This document shows positions 44,401 through 53,442 of a stretch of DNA of 64,000 nucleotides, piece by piece. The notes below the pieces were generated by a model. It did no database searches, was not told the origin of the DNA, and worked only from the letters and a program-made list of their open reading frames with translations. Origin of the DNA: Pontibacter vulgaris (GTDB lineage Bacteria; Bacteroidota; Bacteroidia; Cytophagales; Hymenobacteraceae); the NCBI RefSeq assembly GCF_022758145.1, contig NZ_JAJVDH010000002.1:62001-126000 (forward strand). Reading direction: 5' to 3'. Position numbers and translations under genes: made by a program. Every line of letters starts with the position of its first letter. Positions within the stretch are counted from its first letter, which is position 1.

Positions 44401-45777
44401 TTAGTTAAGCTTTGAATAATAAAGGAGAAGCTTAGCTTTATCGGTGCCGGTATTGCTGATAATGGCACGGTATGGGCGCGACTCTGTCTGAATCTGGCTT
44501 TGGCCAAGGTTTCCTGTTGCTACTACATTAGCTGGCGCAAGTAGTATGCCGTTATTTTGCTTATTGCCTAAAAGTATAGCCTGTATATAAGGCGTAACAT
44601 TAACAGTATAATATTCCTTAGATGCAGGTATAGTAAGCACCGCCGGGTATGCGGTTCCATTAAGTCCGCTTGATCTACTTAACTGTACAGAAGTTGGCGT
44701 ACCGGCAGCATTCCTGATAATCTCATTTTTGCTGTTTGTTTCATACATAACAAGCTGCGGAGGTGCGGTCAGCGTGCTTGCAGATGATTTTTTGATTGGT
44801 ACAATAAGCTCAGCTCTATTGATGATGATATTACCTTTTGCTTCTTTAAATTCCTTCAGGTAAGGTATAGTGAGTTTAGTAAGCAGCTGCGTATTGGTTT
44901 GGATGTAACTTTCGCCTCCTGTTTCTGAAGCTGCTTTAAAGTCGCCTTTGTTTTGCAGAGACTCTACCGAGGTGCCCGTTCTGTTGCCTGTTACGCGGTT
45001 AAAGCTTCTTACAATATCTCTGTTAAAAGTAAAAGAATGCTTCTTTTGCTCAGTGCCGTTTTTATAGTACAGGATAAAAGAAGTGTTGGCCGAGGTCATA
45101 TTAAAACCTACTATGCTGCCTGCATTGTCGGCTGCTACTAGGGCTATACCTTTAAGGAAGTTGTTGAAATTGGCCTGCGTTTTAAGTGGGTCTTTATCTG
45201 ATTCTGCAACAATTTTCTGCAGGAAGGCCTGGTCAAATTTTATCTTTACAAGTACAGCAGAGTCTACTTCAACATTGTTCTTCTTGATTTTGATAAGCTG
45301 CGGCACAAAGGTTTTAGAACCTATGGGGCTGCTTTCGTAAGCAAGATTGGAGTTGGTAAAATATGTAGCTTTCTCCTGAAAGCCCTCTGTTAGCTGGTAC
45401 ACATTAAGTGTAAGGGGCGCTGTTTTGTTGCCATAAATAAGGTTATAATCCAGCGTCAATACTAACGAGTCTGCTACCGGGTTATCGCCGAACTTTAGGT
45501 TAGATGTTCCAAGGCCCAGTTCTGTAAAATTATTGGCACTAACACTGCCCAACACCGGGTCGTTATACTTGCCCACCAACGCAGGCGATGCCTTAAACGA
45601 CAGAATAGAGTCGTTCAGGAGCACAGTGCCAGTGTTTATAGTTAGTGTATCAGTATAATCTGTGCCTATTTGGTTTTCGTCCTGCAGTTCAATACCAATA
45701 TCTTTGGCATCTTCGCAGGCAGTAAGGGCAGCAATGGAAAAGAAGAACAGGAGGAATCTTCTAACGGCTAAGTTCAT
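44401..45777 (-). CDS. DUF4270 family lipoprotein
   Basis: 458 residues, with lipobox LTACED after a hydrophobic signal (FLLFFFSIAALTAC, about residues 8-21). Recognised by EDAKDIGIELQDENQIGTDYTDTLTINTGTVLL, DPVLGSVSANNF, and the C-terminal ILAPANVVATGNLGQSQIQ. Beta-rich exported protein conserved across Bacteroidota; molecular function unknown. Its start overlaps the glycogen synthase gene by 17 bp, so the two are translated from one message. Confidence 0.88.
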   Translation of the reverse strand: MNLAVRRFLLFFFSIAALTACEDAKDIGIELQDENQIGTDYTDTLTINTGTVLLNDSILSFKASPALVGKYNDPVLGSVSANNFTELGLGTSNLKFGDNPVADSLVLTLDYNLIYGNKTAPLTLNVYQLTEGFQEKATYFTNSNLAYESSPIGSKTFVPQLIKIKKNNVEVDSAVLVKIKFDQAFLQKIVAESDKDPLKTQANFNNFLKGIALVAADNAGSIVGFNMTSANTSFILYYKNGTEQKKHSFTFNRDIVRSFNRVTGNRTGTSVESLQNKGDFKAASETGGESYIQTNTQLLTKLTIPYLKEFKEAKGNIIINRAELIVPIKKSSASTLTAPPQLVMYETNSKNEIIRNAAGTPTSVQLSRSSGLNGTAYPAVLTIPASKEYYTVNVTPYIQAILLGNKQNNGILLAPANVVATGNLGQSQIQTESRPYRAIISNTGTDKAKLLLYYSKLN

Positions 45778-46573
45778 TATATAGGTTGTAGTAAGAATCT
45801 AACAGGTTGTCGTCGGCGCTGATGGTATTGATGTTCTTGGTTTTCACGAACTCATTAAACAGCGCATCTATATTTTCACTGAAATTCTCATTTGTTTTGA
45901 TCACGGAGTCGGCATACTGCATACCAATCTTCATGAAGCTGTCCACGTCAGCAGACTGCAGGTGCGTTAACATGCTGTCATCAATGTCAAGCATTTTAAC
46001 TTTGCCTTTCAGGTCGCCCTCAAACTTCTGTGTGCAATCGTGGTTATACACCGTGAACATCGATTTTGCATCCTTAAAGATCGGGTCTTTTTTGTAAGTC
46101 GTCTTCAGATACATTGGTATTAGGCCTGTCATCCAGTCGTTGCAATGTACAATATCTGGTTGCCAGCCTAGTTTTTTAACCGTTTCAAGTACACCTTTGC
46201 AAAAGAAGATGGCGCGCTCGTCGTTGTCCTGGTGGAAATTATTGTTCTTGTCAACGAAAACGGATTTTCTGTGGAAATAGTCTTCGTTGTCGATAAAATA
46301 TACCTGCAGCTTGGCATTAGGTATAGAAGCTACTTTAATTACAAGTGGTTTCTCATCATCGCCAACTGCTATGTTGATGCCCGAAAGGCGTACAACTTCA
46401 TGTAAACGATTTTTGCGCTCGTTTATTAGCCCGAACCTTGGAACGAAGATGCGGATCTCCATTCCTCGCTCTTGCATCCCCTGTGGTAGTGTATTCAGAA
46501 ACTCTGCTACTTTCGTGGTTTGTAAGAAAGGATTGATCTCGGTGGCAGCGTATAGGATTCGCAATTTGGACAT
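45761..46573 (-). CDS. Glycogen/starch synthase, catalytic-domain-only form
   Basis: 270 residues, matching the N-terminal GT5 domain: ILYAATEINPFLQTTKVAEFLNTLPQ (residues about 5-30), FVPRFGLINERKNRLHEV, QVYFIDNEDYFHRKSVF, DNDERAIFFCKGVLETVKKLGWQPDIVHCNDWMTGL, and ENIDALFNE. The second Rossmann domain, which carries the nucleotide-sugar site, is missing, so the protein is about half the usual length of GlgA (about 480). Short forms are common in this phylum and may be regulators or partners; activity is unproven. Panthothenate gene panC starts 135 bp away on the other strand. Confidence 0.82.
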   Translation of the reverse strand: MSKLRILYAATEINPFLQTTKVAEFLNTLPQGMQERGMEIRIFVPRFGLINERKNRLHEVVRLSGINIAVGDDEKPLVIKVASIPNAKLQVYFIDNEDYFHRKSVFVDKNNNFHQDNDERAIFFCKGVLETVKKLGWQPDIVHCNDWMTGLIPMYLKTTYKKDPIFKDAKSMFTVYNHDCTQKFEGDLKGKVKMLDIDDSMLTHLQSADVDSFMKIGMQYADSVIKTNENFSENIDALFNEFVKTKNINTISADDNLLDSYYNLYNELSR

Positions 46574-46615
46574 GATATGGAGTTAAAAATTAATAAGCAA
46601 CAGTATTGGGACGTG

Positions 46616-46646
46616 CAAAATTAGTAATTTTTATTCTAATTTTCAA
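46616..46646 (-). promoter_or_regulatory. Promoter of the glycogen synthase gene (TTG-N20-TAATTTTG)
   Basis: On the minus strand TTG (46646-46644), 20 bp, then TAATTTTG (46623-46616), an exact TAnnTTTG; 42 bp before the ATG. Confidence 0.55.
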
Positions 46647-46708
46647 TTTTCTGTACTATAACTTACTTTTACCGGCTTTAACCAGACGAGCTAAGTAAAC
46701 CAGCCATA

Positions 46709-47563
46709 ATGGAAGTTATAGAACAGGTTGGCACCATCCGACAAACGGTGCAGGCACTCAGGTGCAGTGGTAAAACCATCGGCTTTGTGCCAACTATGGG
46801 CGCCCTGCACGAGGGGCACCTACAGCTCCTGCGCGCTTCTGCCCAGGAAAACGACATTACCATCTGCAGCATTTTTGTAAATCCTACCCAGTTTAATAAC
46901 CCGGACGATTACAAACTATACCCCCGCACCATGGAAGAGGACATTGCGTTACTGAAAACAGTAGGCTGCAATTATCTGTTTGCACCAAATGCCGGAGAAG
47001 TATATAGAGAACAGACACTGCTGCAGTTTAGTTTCGGAGTGCTGGAGACCGTAATGGAAGGGGAGCACCGCCCCGGGCATTTTAATGGAGTTGCCACTAT
47101 AGTTGGCAAACTGTTTAACCTGGTGCAGCCACATAAGGCTTATTTTGGGCAGAAGGATTTGCAACAGGTAGCTATAGTGCGGCAATTGGTAAATGGCTTA
47201 AGCTTTAACCTGGAACTGGTTTGTTACCCTACGGTGCGCGAAACAGATGGGCTGGCGATGTCTTCGCGTAACAAGCGCTTAAATGAGGAGCAGCGGCAAA
47301 TTGCAACACATTTATATAAAGCATTGCAGCAGGCAAAAGCAGAGCTTAAGCAAAAGCCGGTAGCAAGTATAAAACAAAGTATAGCAGAGTATCTGCAAAG
47401 TATAAACCAGGTTGCGTTAGAGTATTTTGAAATAGCAGATCCTGATACGTTGCAGCCCGTGGAAGATGTAAGTAAGTATAAGCAGGTGGCTTTGTGTATA
47501 GCAGCTTTTGTAGGCGAAGTGCGCCTGATAGATAATATCATTGTGAATTTAAATGAAGTATAG
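46709..47563 (+). CDS. panC: Pantothenate synthetase
   Basis: 284 residues. Joins pantoate and beta-alanine with ATP. Motifs PTMGALHEGH at residues 28-37, SIFVNPTQFNNPDDYKLYPRT, MEGEHRPGHFNGVATIV, FGQKDLQQ and the KMSKS-like AMSSRN, all in order. panD follows by 95 bp. Confidence 0.96.
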   Translation: MEVIEQVGTIRQTVQALRCSGKTIGFVPTMGALHEGHLQLLRASAQENDITICSIFVNPTQFNNPDDYKLYPRTMEEDIALLKTVGCNYLFAPNAGEVYREQTLLQFSFGVLETVMEGEHRPGHFNGVATIVGKLFNLVQPHKAYFGQKDLQQVAIVRQLVNGLSFNLELVCYPTVRETDGLAMSSRNKRLNEEQRQIATHLYKALQQAKAELKQKPVASIKQSIAEYLQSINQVALEYFEIADPDTLQPVEDVSKYKQVALCIAAFVGEVRLIDNIIVNLNEV

Positions 47564-47628
47564 ATTGTTTTGCCTGCATGCTGTGGGCAGATAGCTATAC
47601 TTTGGTAGTTAATCTGATGCTTATTGTC

Positions 47629-47636
47629 TAACTTTG
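47629..47636 (+). promoter_or_regulatory. -7 promoter box (TAACTTTG) of panD
   Basis: Exact TAnnTTTG, 22 bp upstream of the panD ATG, so panD may also be transcribed separately from panC. Confidence 0.45.
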
Positions 47637-47658
47637 CGCTTTATTTCAATACCAAACC

Positions 47659-48006
47659 ATGCAGATTGAGGTTTTAAAATCTAAGATCCACCGTTGTAAG
47701 GTCACGCAGGCCGAGTTGCATTATGTAGGTAGCATCACAATTGATGAAGACCTGATGGATGCCGCCAATATGGTGGAGAATGAGAAAGTGACTATCGTTA
47801 ATATAAACAACGGCGAGCGCTTCGAAACCTATGTAATTAAAGGCGAGCGCGCTACCGGAACCGTTTGCCTGAACGGGCCAGCTGCCCGCAAAGTACAGGT
47901 AGGCGACATTGTGATCGTTATATCCTATTGCACCGTTAATTTTGAAAACGCGCGCAGCCATAAACCTACGCTTGTTTTCCCTGACCAGCATAACCGCCTG
48001 GTATAA
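47659..48006 (+). CDS. panD: Aspartate 1-decarboxylase
   Basis: 115 residues. Makes beta-alanine for pantothenate. The self-cleavage site is HYVGSITID, with Gly24-Ser25 giving the pyruvoyl group; [28 protein letters not shown] is the substrate loop and [20 protein letters not shown] the C-terminal part. Placed right after panC. Confidence 0.96.
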   Translation: MQIEVLKSKIHRCKVTQAELHYVGSITIDEDLMDAANMVENEKVTIVNINNGERFETYVIKGERATGTVCLNGPAARKVQVGDIVIVISYCTVNFENARSHKPTLVFPDQHNRLV

Positions 48007-48014
48007 TTCTGTTC

Positions 48015-49061
48015 ATGAAAAAGCTGCTCTCATTTCTAAAGTATGTTTTGCTTTTAGCGGTTTCCGCATTTCTGATGTGGTACGCTCTAAAGGAACTGGA
48101 CTTTATGAAAATGTGGGACGAGCTTAAAAATGCAAGCTATTCCTGGATCATACTTTCGTTGGTGATGGGGGTGATAAGTTACATGAGCAGGGCCTACCGC
48201 TGGCGCATGCAGTTTAACTCTACCGGTTATCAGCCCTCGCTTGGGAATACCTATAATGCCATGATGTTTGGCTATGTGGCTAACCTGGTATTGCCGCGTA
48301 TGGGAGAGGTGGCCCGCTGTACCATGCTGCGCCGCACTGAGGGAATACCGGTAAATACCGGATTTGGCACTGTAATAGCCGAGCGTTTTGTGGATATGCT
48401 GATGCTGTTATTGGTTATAGGCATTACTTTTCTGGTAGAGCTTGACCGGCTGCAGGATTTGCTACTGGGTCTTTTTGCTGACAAGTATAATAACCTTGAA
48501 AAAAGCCTGGATTCCTTATACTTAATAGGAGGTATTACAGTAGCAGTGATTGCCATTGCATTGGTGCTTATACTTGTGTTTTTAAACCAGTTGCGGCAAA
48601 ACAAATATTTCCTGAAAGTTACCGGTTTTTTAAAAGGCATGCTGGATGGTATCTTTAGCCTTTCGAAGTTAGAAAACCCGGTTGCTTACTGGCTGCATAC
48701 TTTTTTTGTGTGGGGTATGTATTATGGTATGAGCCTGGTTGTTTTTTACGCTTTGCCCGCTACCGCCCATTTATCGTTTGGGGCGGCACTATCTGTGCTT
48801 GTTATTGGTAGTTTAGGCATGGCAGCACCTGTGCAGGGTGGTATCGGCGTATACCATATTCTGGTGCAAACTACATTGCTCTTATATGGCGTGCCCAAAG
48901 AAGGCGGCATGGCCTATGCGTTGCTCGCACATACTTCACAAACACTTTTGGTCGTTCTAATGGGAGTGCTTAGTTTTATGGCAGGTATGCTGCGGCGCAA
49001 TAAGCCCGTAGCTGAAACCATACAGGCAGAAGTAACTACTCATCATGAAATCAACCGATAA
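48015..49061 (+). CDS. Lysylphosphatidylglycerol synthase-type flippase (UPF0104)
   Basis: 348 residues, about eight hydrophobic segments, no soluble synthetase domain. Typical motifs: YMSRAYRWRMQFNSTGYQPS, NLVLPRMGEVARCTMLRRTEGIPVNTGFGTVIAERFVD and IGSLGMAAPVQGGIGVYHIL. Members are related to the MprF flippase domain and AglD. The substrate lipid is not known. Start 8 bp after the panD stop; it overlaps the next gene by 17 bp. Confidence 0.88.
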   Translation: MKKLLSFLKYVLLLAVSAFLMWYALKELDFMKMWDELKNASYSWIILSLVMGVISYMSRAYRWRMQFNSTGYQPSLGNTYNAMMFGYVANLVLPRMGEVARCTMLRRTEGIPVNTGFGTVIAERFVDMLMLLLVIGITFLVELDRLQDLLLGLFADKYNNLEKSLDSLYLIGGITVAVIAIALVLILVFLNQLRQNKYFLKVTGFLKGMLDGIFSLSKLENPVAYWLHTFFVWGMYYGMSLVVFYALPATAHLSFGAALSVLVIGSLGMAAPVQGGIGVYHILVQTTLLLYGVPKEGGMAYALLAHTSQTLLVVLMGVLSFMAGMLRRNKPVAETIQAEVTTHHEINR

Positions 49062-49542
49062 AATCCTTTCCGTTTCCCAATTACAGGAACAAGTAAATAC
49101 CTGGCAAAACCAAGGCCAGAAAATAGTTTTCACCAACGGCTGCTTTGATCTTCTGCACCTGGGGCATGTTGATTATCTTGAAAAAGCACGACAACTTGGC
49201 GATAAATTAGTACTTGGGTTAAATACAGATGCTTCAATCAGCAGAATTAAAGGCCCGAATCGCCCGCTTCAGGACGAAATGTCACGTGCAAGGGTAATGG
49301 CATCGCTTTTGTTCGTAGATGCAGTAGTGCTCTTCGATGAAGATACTCCGTTGCAACTGATACAAGCCATTCAGCCGGATATACTGGTTAAAGGCGACGA
49401 TTACAGCATAGAAACTATAGTAGGGCACGAGGTAGTTATGGCTAAAGGTGGAGAAGTAAAAACTGTACCACTGGTTAAAGGCTATTCTACTACCAACATC
49501 GTAAACAAAATAGAAAATCAACTCAACCCTAAAACAAAGTAA
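49045..49542 (+). CDS. rfaE2: D-glycero-beta-D-manno-heptose 1-phosphate adenylyltransferase
   Basis: 165 residues, only the adenylyltransferase half of HldE. Nucleotidyltransferase motif FTNGCFDLLHLGHVDYLEKAR with HLGH, then LVLGLNTDASISRIKGPNRPL and KGDDYSIETIVG, ending GYSTTNIVNKI. Gives ADP-heptose for LPS core. The kinase half is not in the window. Overlaps the flippase gene by 17 bp. Confidence 0.94.
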   Translation: MKSTDKILSVSQLQEQVNTWQNQGQKIVFTNGCFDLLHLGHVDYLEKARQLGDKLVLGLNTDASISRIKGPNRPLQDEMSRARVMASLLFVDAVVLFDEDTPLQLIQAIQPDILVKGDDYSIETIVGHEVVMAKGGEVKTVPLVKGYSTTNIVNKIENQLNPKTK

Positions 49543-49551
49543 AGTATAGCT

Positions 49552-50232
49552 ATGGCTGGTATATATTTAATAGGTATAATTTTTATGCTGATAAGCTGGC
49601 TTGTAAGCTGGCGCCTTAAAAGCAAATTTCAGAAATACTCTCAGATTCCGATTAGCTCTGGCCTGAGTGGCCGCGAGATTGCGCAGATGATGTTAGCCGA
49701 TAACGGTATACACGATGTGAAAGTAATTTCGGTAGCCGGCCGTCTTACAGACCATTATAACCCGGCAGATAAAACAGTAAACCTGAGCGAGTATGTATAT
49801 GAAGCGCGTTCTGCCGCCGCCGCCGCTGTTGCCGCGCACGAATGTGGCCACGCTGTACAACATGCCAAAGCCTATAGTTTCCTGAAGTTCCGTTCGGCTA
49901 TGGTGCCTGCCTTAAGTATAGCTTCGCGTTACATGCAGTGGATTATACTTATCGGTATCTTCATGCTGCAGACAACTCCAATTCCGTTAACAATTGGTGT
50001 AACACTTTTTGCACTTACAACTATCTTTAGTTTTGTTACGCTACCCGTAGAATTTGACGCGAGCAAGCGGGCACTTGCCTGGATCGAATCGAATAATGTT
50101 GTAACAAAGCAAGAGTATGCCATGTCTAAAGATGCGCTTAAGTGGGCTGCTTTAACTTACGTGGTTGCTGCGCTGGGCTCGTTAGCAACATTGTTATACT
50201 ATGTATCATTACTAATGGGGCGCCGCGACTAA
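49552..50232 (+). CDS. Membrane zinc metallopeptidase, YugP type
   Basis: 226 residues. Hydrophobic N-terminus (YLIGIIFMLISWLVSW), zinc motif AAVAAHECGHAVQHAKAY with HExxH-like HECGH, RSAMVPALSIASRYMQW, and the third ligand region VTLPVEFDASKRAL. Several transmembrane helices follow. Peptidase in the membrane; substrate unknown. It follows rfaE2 by 9 bp and ends in a terminator. Confidence 0.9.
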   Translation: MAGIYLIGIIFMLISWLVSWRLKSKFQKYSQIPISSGLSGREIAQMMLADNGIHDVKVISVAGRLTDHYNPADKTVNLSEYVYEARSAAAAAVAAHECGHAVQHAKAYSFLKFRSAMVPALSIASRYMQWIILIGIFMLQTTPIPLTIGVTLFALTTIFSFVTLPVEFDASKRALAWIESNNVVTKQEYAMSKDALKWAALTYVVAALGSLATLLYYVSLLMGRRD

Positions 50233-50274
50233 CTGAAGATGTGTTCGTTGTATAGGTCTGATTATTAATAAATT

Positions 50275-50309
50275 AACGTCATTTGTTTTAGTAGCAAATG
50301 GCGTTTTTT
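50275..50309 (+). terminator. Intrinsic terminator after the metallopeptidase gene
   Basis: AACGTCATTTG pairs with CAAATGGCGTT (one G-T pair) across TTTTAGTAG, followed by TTTT. Confidence 0.85.
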
Positions 50310-50420
50310 GTTTGTTAAATCCTATTTTGTCACTAATGCGTTTAATATAATAAATTGGAGGTTTGTGGCGGGTTAAACAAATATTACTATAACGGGTTGT
50401 TTTAATACCTCTGAATTTCA

Positions 50421-50428
50421 TAGTTTTG
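50421..50428 (+). promoter_or_regulatory. -7 promoter box (TAGTTTTG) of the acyl-CoA dehydrogenase gene
   Basis: Exact TAnnTTTG followed by CGCCC, with a TTG at 50397-50399 (21 bp upstream). It is 43 bp before the ATG. Confidence 0.5.
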
Positions 50429-50471
50429 CGCCCGATAAAACTAAATAGATTGCACTTAAATTTATATAAGC

Positions 50472-51611
50472 ATGAATTTCCAATTAACAGAAGAACATTT
50501 GGCGGTACAAGCTGCTGCCCGTGAGTTTGCACAGACCGAACTGCTGCCAGGCGTAATAGAGCGCGATGAGCACCAGAAGTTCCCGGCTGAGCAAATCAAG
50601 AAGATGGGTGAGCTTGGATTTTTGGGTATGATGGTAGACCCTAAGTACAATGGCGGCGGTATGGATACAATATCTTATGTACTGGCCATGGAGGAAATCT
50701 CTAAAGTAGATGCCTCTGCTTCTGTTGTAATGTCGGTTAATAACTCGCTTGTTTGCTGGGGTATTGAGAAGTATGGTAACGAAGAGCAAAAGCAGAAATA
50801 CCTGACCAAACTTGCTACTGGCGAGATCATCGGTGCTTTCTGTTTATCTGAGCCGGAGGCTGGTTCTGATGCTACTTCGCAGCGCACCACTGCCGAGGAT
50901 AAAGGCGATTACTACCTGCTGAACGGTACAAAGAACTGGATCACAAACGGTAGTTCAGCTTCTGTATACATTGTAATTGCGCAGACAGATGTAGCAAAAG
51001 GCCACCGTGGCATCAATGCACTTATTGTAGAGCGTGGTATGGAAGGTTTTGAGATCGGACCTAAAGAAAATAAGCTGGGTATACGTGGCTCTGACACCCA
51101 CTCACTGATGTTTACTGACGTGAAGGTGCCGAAAGAGAACCGTATCGGTGAAGATGGCTTCGGCTTTAAGTTCGCTATGTCTACGTTGGCTGGTGGCCGT
51201 ATCGGTATTGCTTCGCAGGCATTAGGTATAGCTTCAGGCGCTTACGAGCTGGCGGTTAAGTATTCTAAAGAGCGTAAGGCATTTGGCGTAGAAATCTCGA
51301 AGCACCAGGCTATCCAGTTTAAGCTGGCTGATATGGCTACAAACATTGAGGCTGCCCGCCTTCTTTGCCTGCAGGCTGCTTATGATAAAGATACACACGC
51401 CGATTATGGTAAGTCGGGTGCTATGGCTAAGCTTTTTGCATCAAAAGTTGCAATGGATACTACCATCGAAGCCGTACAAGTACATGGGGGATATGGTTTC
51501 GTGAAAGAATACCATGTAGAGCGTTTAATGCGCGATGCAAAAATTACGCAGATATATGAAGGTACTTCTGAGATACAGAAAATAGTAATTTCAAGAGAAT
51601 TGCTTAAGTAA
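50472..51611 (+). CDS. Acyl-CoA dehydrogenase (short-chain type)
   Basis: 379 residues. FAD-dependent first step of fatty-acid or amino-acid beta-oxidation. Motifs: AFCLSEPEAGSDATSQRTTAE, GTKNWITNGSSASVYIV, DTHSLMFTDVKVPKEN, FGVEISKHQAIQFKLADMATNIEAARLL, QVHGGYGFVKEYHVERLMRDAKITQIYEGTSEIQ. This last block contains the catalytic Glu region. Of the butyryl-CoA/short-chain subgroup by appearance, but the exact chain length is not settled. Confidence 0.94.
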   Translation: MNFQLTEEHLAVQAAAREFAQTELLPGVIERDEHQKFPAEQIKKMGELGFLGMMVDPKYNGGGMDTISYVLAMEEISKVDASASVVMSVNNSLVCWGIEKYGNEEQKQKYLTKLATGEIIGAFCLSEPEAGSDATSQRTTAEDKGDYYLLNGTKNWITNGSSASVYIVIAQTDVAKGHRGINALIVERGMEGFEIGPKENKLGIRGSDTHSLMFTDVKVPKENRIGEDGFGFKFAMSTLAGGRIGIASQALGIASGAYELAVKYSKERKAFGVEISKHQAIQFKLADMATNIEAARLLCLQAAYDKDTHADYGKSGAMAKLFASKVAMDTTIEAVQVHGGYGFVKEYHVERLMRDAKITQIYEGTSEIQKIVISRELLK

Positions 51612-51771
51612 ATCAAGTCTTAAATATCTGTTAATCTGTAGTTTATGCTAAGAATAGGATTTGTTGAATTAAAATTTATTTTTTAAAATTAATTTGAATT
51701 TTATAAAGATTAGTCTTAGCTTTAGGCCTTGAATTAAGGGTTTATAGTATAAAAGTTAGTTGGTAACACAC

Positions 51772-52695
51772 ATGGAAGATTACAATAAAATTATTGAATC
51801 GCTTGGGGTGCGGTTCATTAAGGCTAAAAATCTGGTGTTGCAGCAGCCGTTTACGGTGCGCAACTACTATGATGTAGGCAACAATCTGATCCTGCTCCAC
51901 AGGGGTAGTATCTTTTTCGGCGACGAGGAGCAAATGGTAGAAGAAGGGGAGCTTCTGTTTATTCCGGGTGGCCGTAGCACAAAAGTGACATACGGTTCCA
52001 GCGATGGCAGAACTATCTCTAACGATGACCTGATCACAAACAGAGAGAAGTTTTTCAAAAGCAACAACGAGCTTGATCTGATCGGTGATGCTGAGGAAAG
52101 CCATAGCTATGTTAGCTTCGAAGCAAAAGTATTTGACTCGGTTAACTTCTTCGCCTCACTAGATCTGCCGGCGTTCCTGATTTCAGGTAACAACAAACTG
52201 GCTAACCTGGTGATAAAGGTTGTAGAGGAAAGCATGCAGGACCTGCCAGGTAAAGAGCGACTGATCAGCATCTACACTGAAAACATTGTAGTAGAGATCG
52301 TGCGCCACATTCTGCGTAACAAAATGTTCGTGGAGCAGCTGGCAACAAACAGCACCTATTTCAAAGATCCTCGCCTTATCGACCTGTTCAACTATATCAA
52401 GGAGAACCTGGGCGGCGACCTTTCAAACAAAGTGCTTTCTAACGTAGCAAACGTATCTGAGGATTATGTAGGCCAGTATTTCAAAATGCTGACTGGTATT
52501 AACCCACAGGATTACATCGAGTACCAGCGCATGGAGCGTGCCGTATTCCTGCTACGTACTACCAAGAAGAGCATCCGTGAGATTGGTAAAGACGTGGGCT
52601 ACAAAGACACTGCGTACTTCTGCCGTCGCTTCAAGATGATGTTTGGTATACCAGCTGGTAAGATGCGTCGCAGAGAATCAGCGATGAATATCTAA
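51772..52695 (+). CDS. AraC family transcriptional regulator
   Basis: 307 residues from ATG 51772. N-terminal cupin-like sensor region (NYYDVGNNLILLHRGSIFFGDEEQMVEEGELLFIPGG), then two helix-turn-helix units: ANVSEDYVGQYFKMLTGINPQDYIEYQRMERAVFLL and IREIGKDVGYKDTAYFCRRFKMMFGIPAGK. Inducer unknown. The last 18 bp overlap the convergent GGGP synthase gene. An upstream TTG at 51760 would add four residues. Confidence 0.92.
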   Translation: MEDYNKIIESLGVRFIKAKNLVLQQPFTVRNYYDVGNNLILLHRGSIFFGDEEQMVEEGELLFIPGGRSTKVTYGSSDGRTISNDDLITNREKFFKSNNELDLIGDAEESHSYVSFEAKVFDSVNFFASLDLPAFLISGNNKLANLVIKVVEESMQDLPGKERLISIYTENIVVEIVRHILRNKMFVEQLATNSTYFKDPRLIDLFNYIKENLGGDLSNKVLSNVANVSEDYVGQYFKMLTGINPQDYIEYQRMERAVFLLRTTKKSIREIGKDVGYKDTAYFCRRFKMMFGIPAGKMRRRESAMNI

Positions 52696-53442
52696 GGCAA
52701 CATTATAAGAAGAAACAATTTGAGAAACCTCGGCCAGAAAGCCGGGGTTTTTTTCTATGTGGTTACCTACCACAATCACATCGGCACCAGCATCAAGGGC
52801 AGCCTTAGCTTTTTGTTTAGTATTAATGCCTCCGCCAACTATAACCGGGATATCCACCGCTTTGCGTACCGCCGAAATCATAGCCGCACTAATAGGATTC
52901 TGGGCACCGCTGCCACCATCCATGTAAATGTAACGCAGGCCAAGCATCTCGCCGGCCATAGCCGTGCAGGCAGCAATCTCAGGCTTATCGTAAGGTATAG
53001 GTGTAGTGCCGCTCATATATGAAGCCGTGGTTTGGCGGCCGGTATCAATAAGCATATAGCCGGTAGGATAAACGTGCAGCTGGCTGGCCTTAAGTATAGG
53101 AGCCGAAAGTATGTGCTGGCCTATCAGGAACTCCGGGTTACGGCCTGATATAAGCGAAAGCAGTAAAATGCCATCGGCTTGTTTATCAATGTGCAGGCTG
53201 TTGCTCGGGAAAAGTATAACCGGGATATCAGAGTTGGATTTAAGCAGACGTATAAGCCCGCCCTGGTTATTAGTAGTGATGAGGCTGCCACCTACAAAGA
53301 AAAAATCTATAGGGTGAAGTTCGCTCAGCGCAAGCAGTTGCAGGCAGGTAGCCTCATCAAGGTTGTCTGGGTCTAGCAGTACCGCAAAGTGCTTCCTGCC
53401 TGTTTGTTGCTGCTGTTGCTGGCGAAGGTTTTTAAATGGCAT
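52678..53442 (-). CDS. Geranylgeranylglyceryl/heptaprenylglyceryl phosphate synthase
   Basis: 254 residues. Transfers a polyprenyl group from its diphosphate to glycerol-1-phosphate (TIM barrel, PcrB/GGGPS family). Seen: HFAVLLDPDNLDEAT (active-site Asp), DFFFVGGSLIT, VILFPSNSLHIDKQADGIL, YMDGGSGAQNPISAAMI, VIVGGGINTKQKAKAALDAGADVIVVGNHIEKN. A poly-Gln patch (QQQQQQ) lies near residue 8. Bacterial members occur in Bacteroidota; the resulting lipid here is unknown. Its start overlaps the gene upstream by 11 bp. Confidence 0.92.
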   Translation of the reverse strand: MPFKNLRQQQQQQTGRKHFAVLLDPDNLDEATCLQLLALSELHPIDFFFVGGSLITTNNQGGLIRLLKSNSDIPVILFPSNSLHIDKQADGILLLSLISGRNPEFLIGQHILSAPILKASQLHVYPTGYMLIDTGRQTTASYMSGTTPIPYDKPEIAACTAMAGEMLGLRYIYMDGGSGAQNPISAAMISAVRKAVDIPVIVGGGINTKQKAKAALDAGADVIVVGNHIEKNPGFLAEVSQIVSSYNVALDIHR

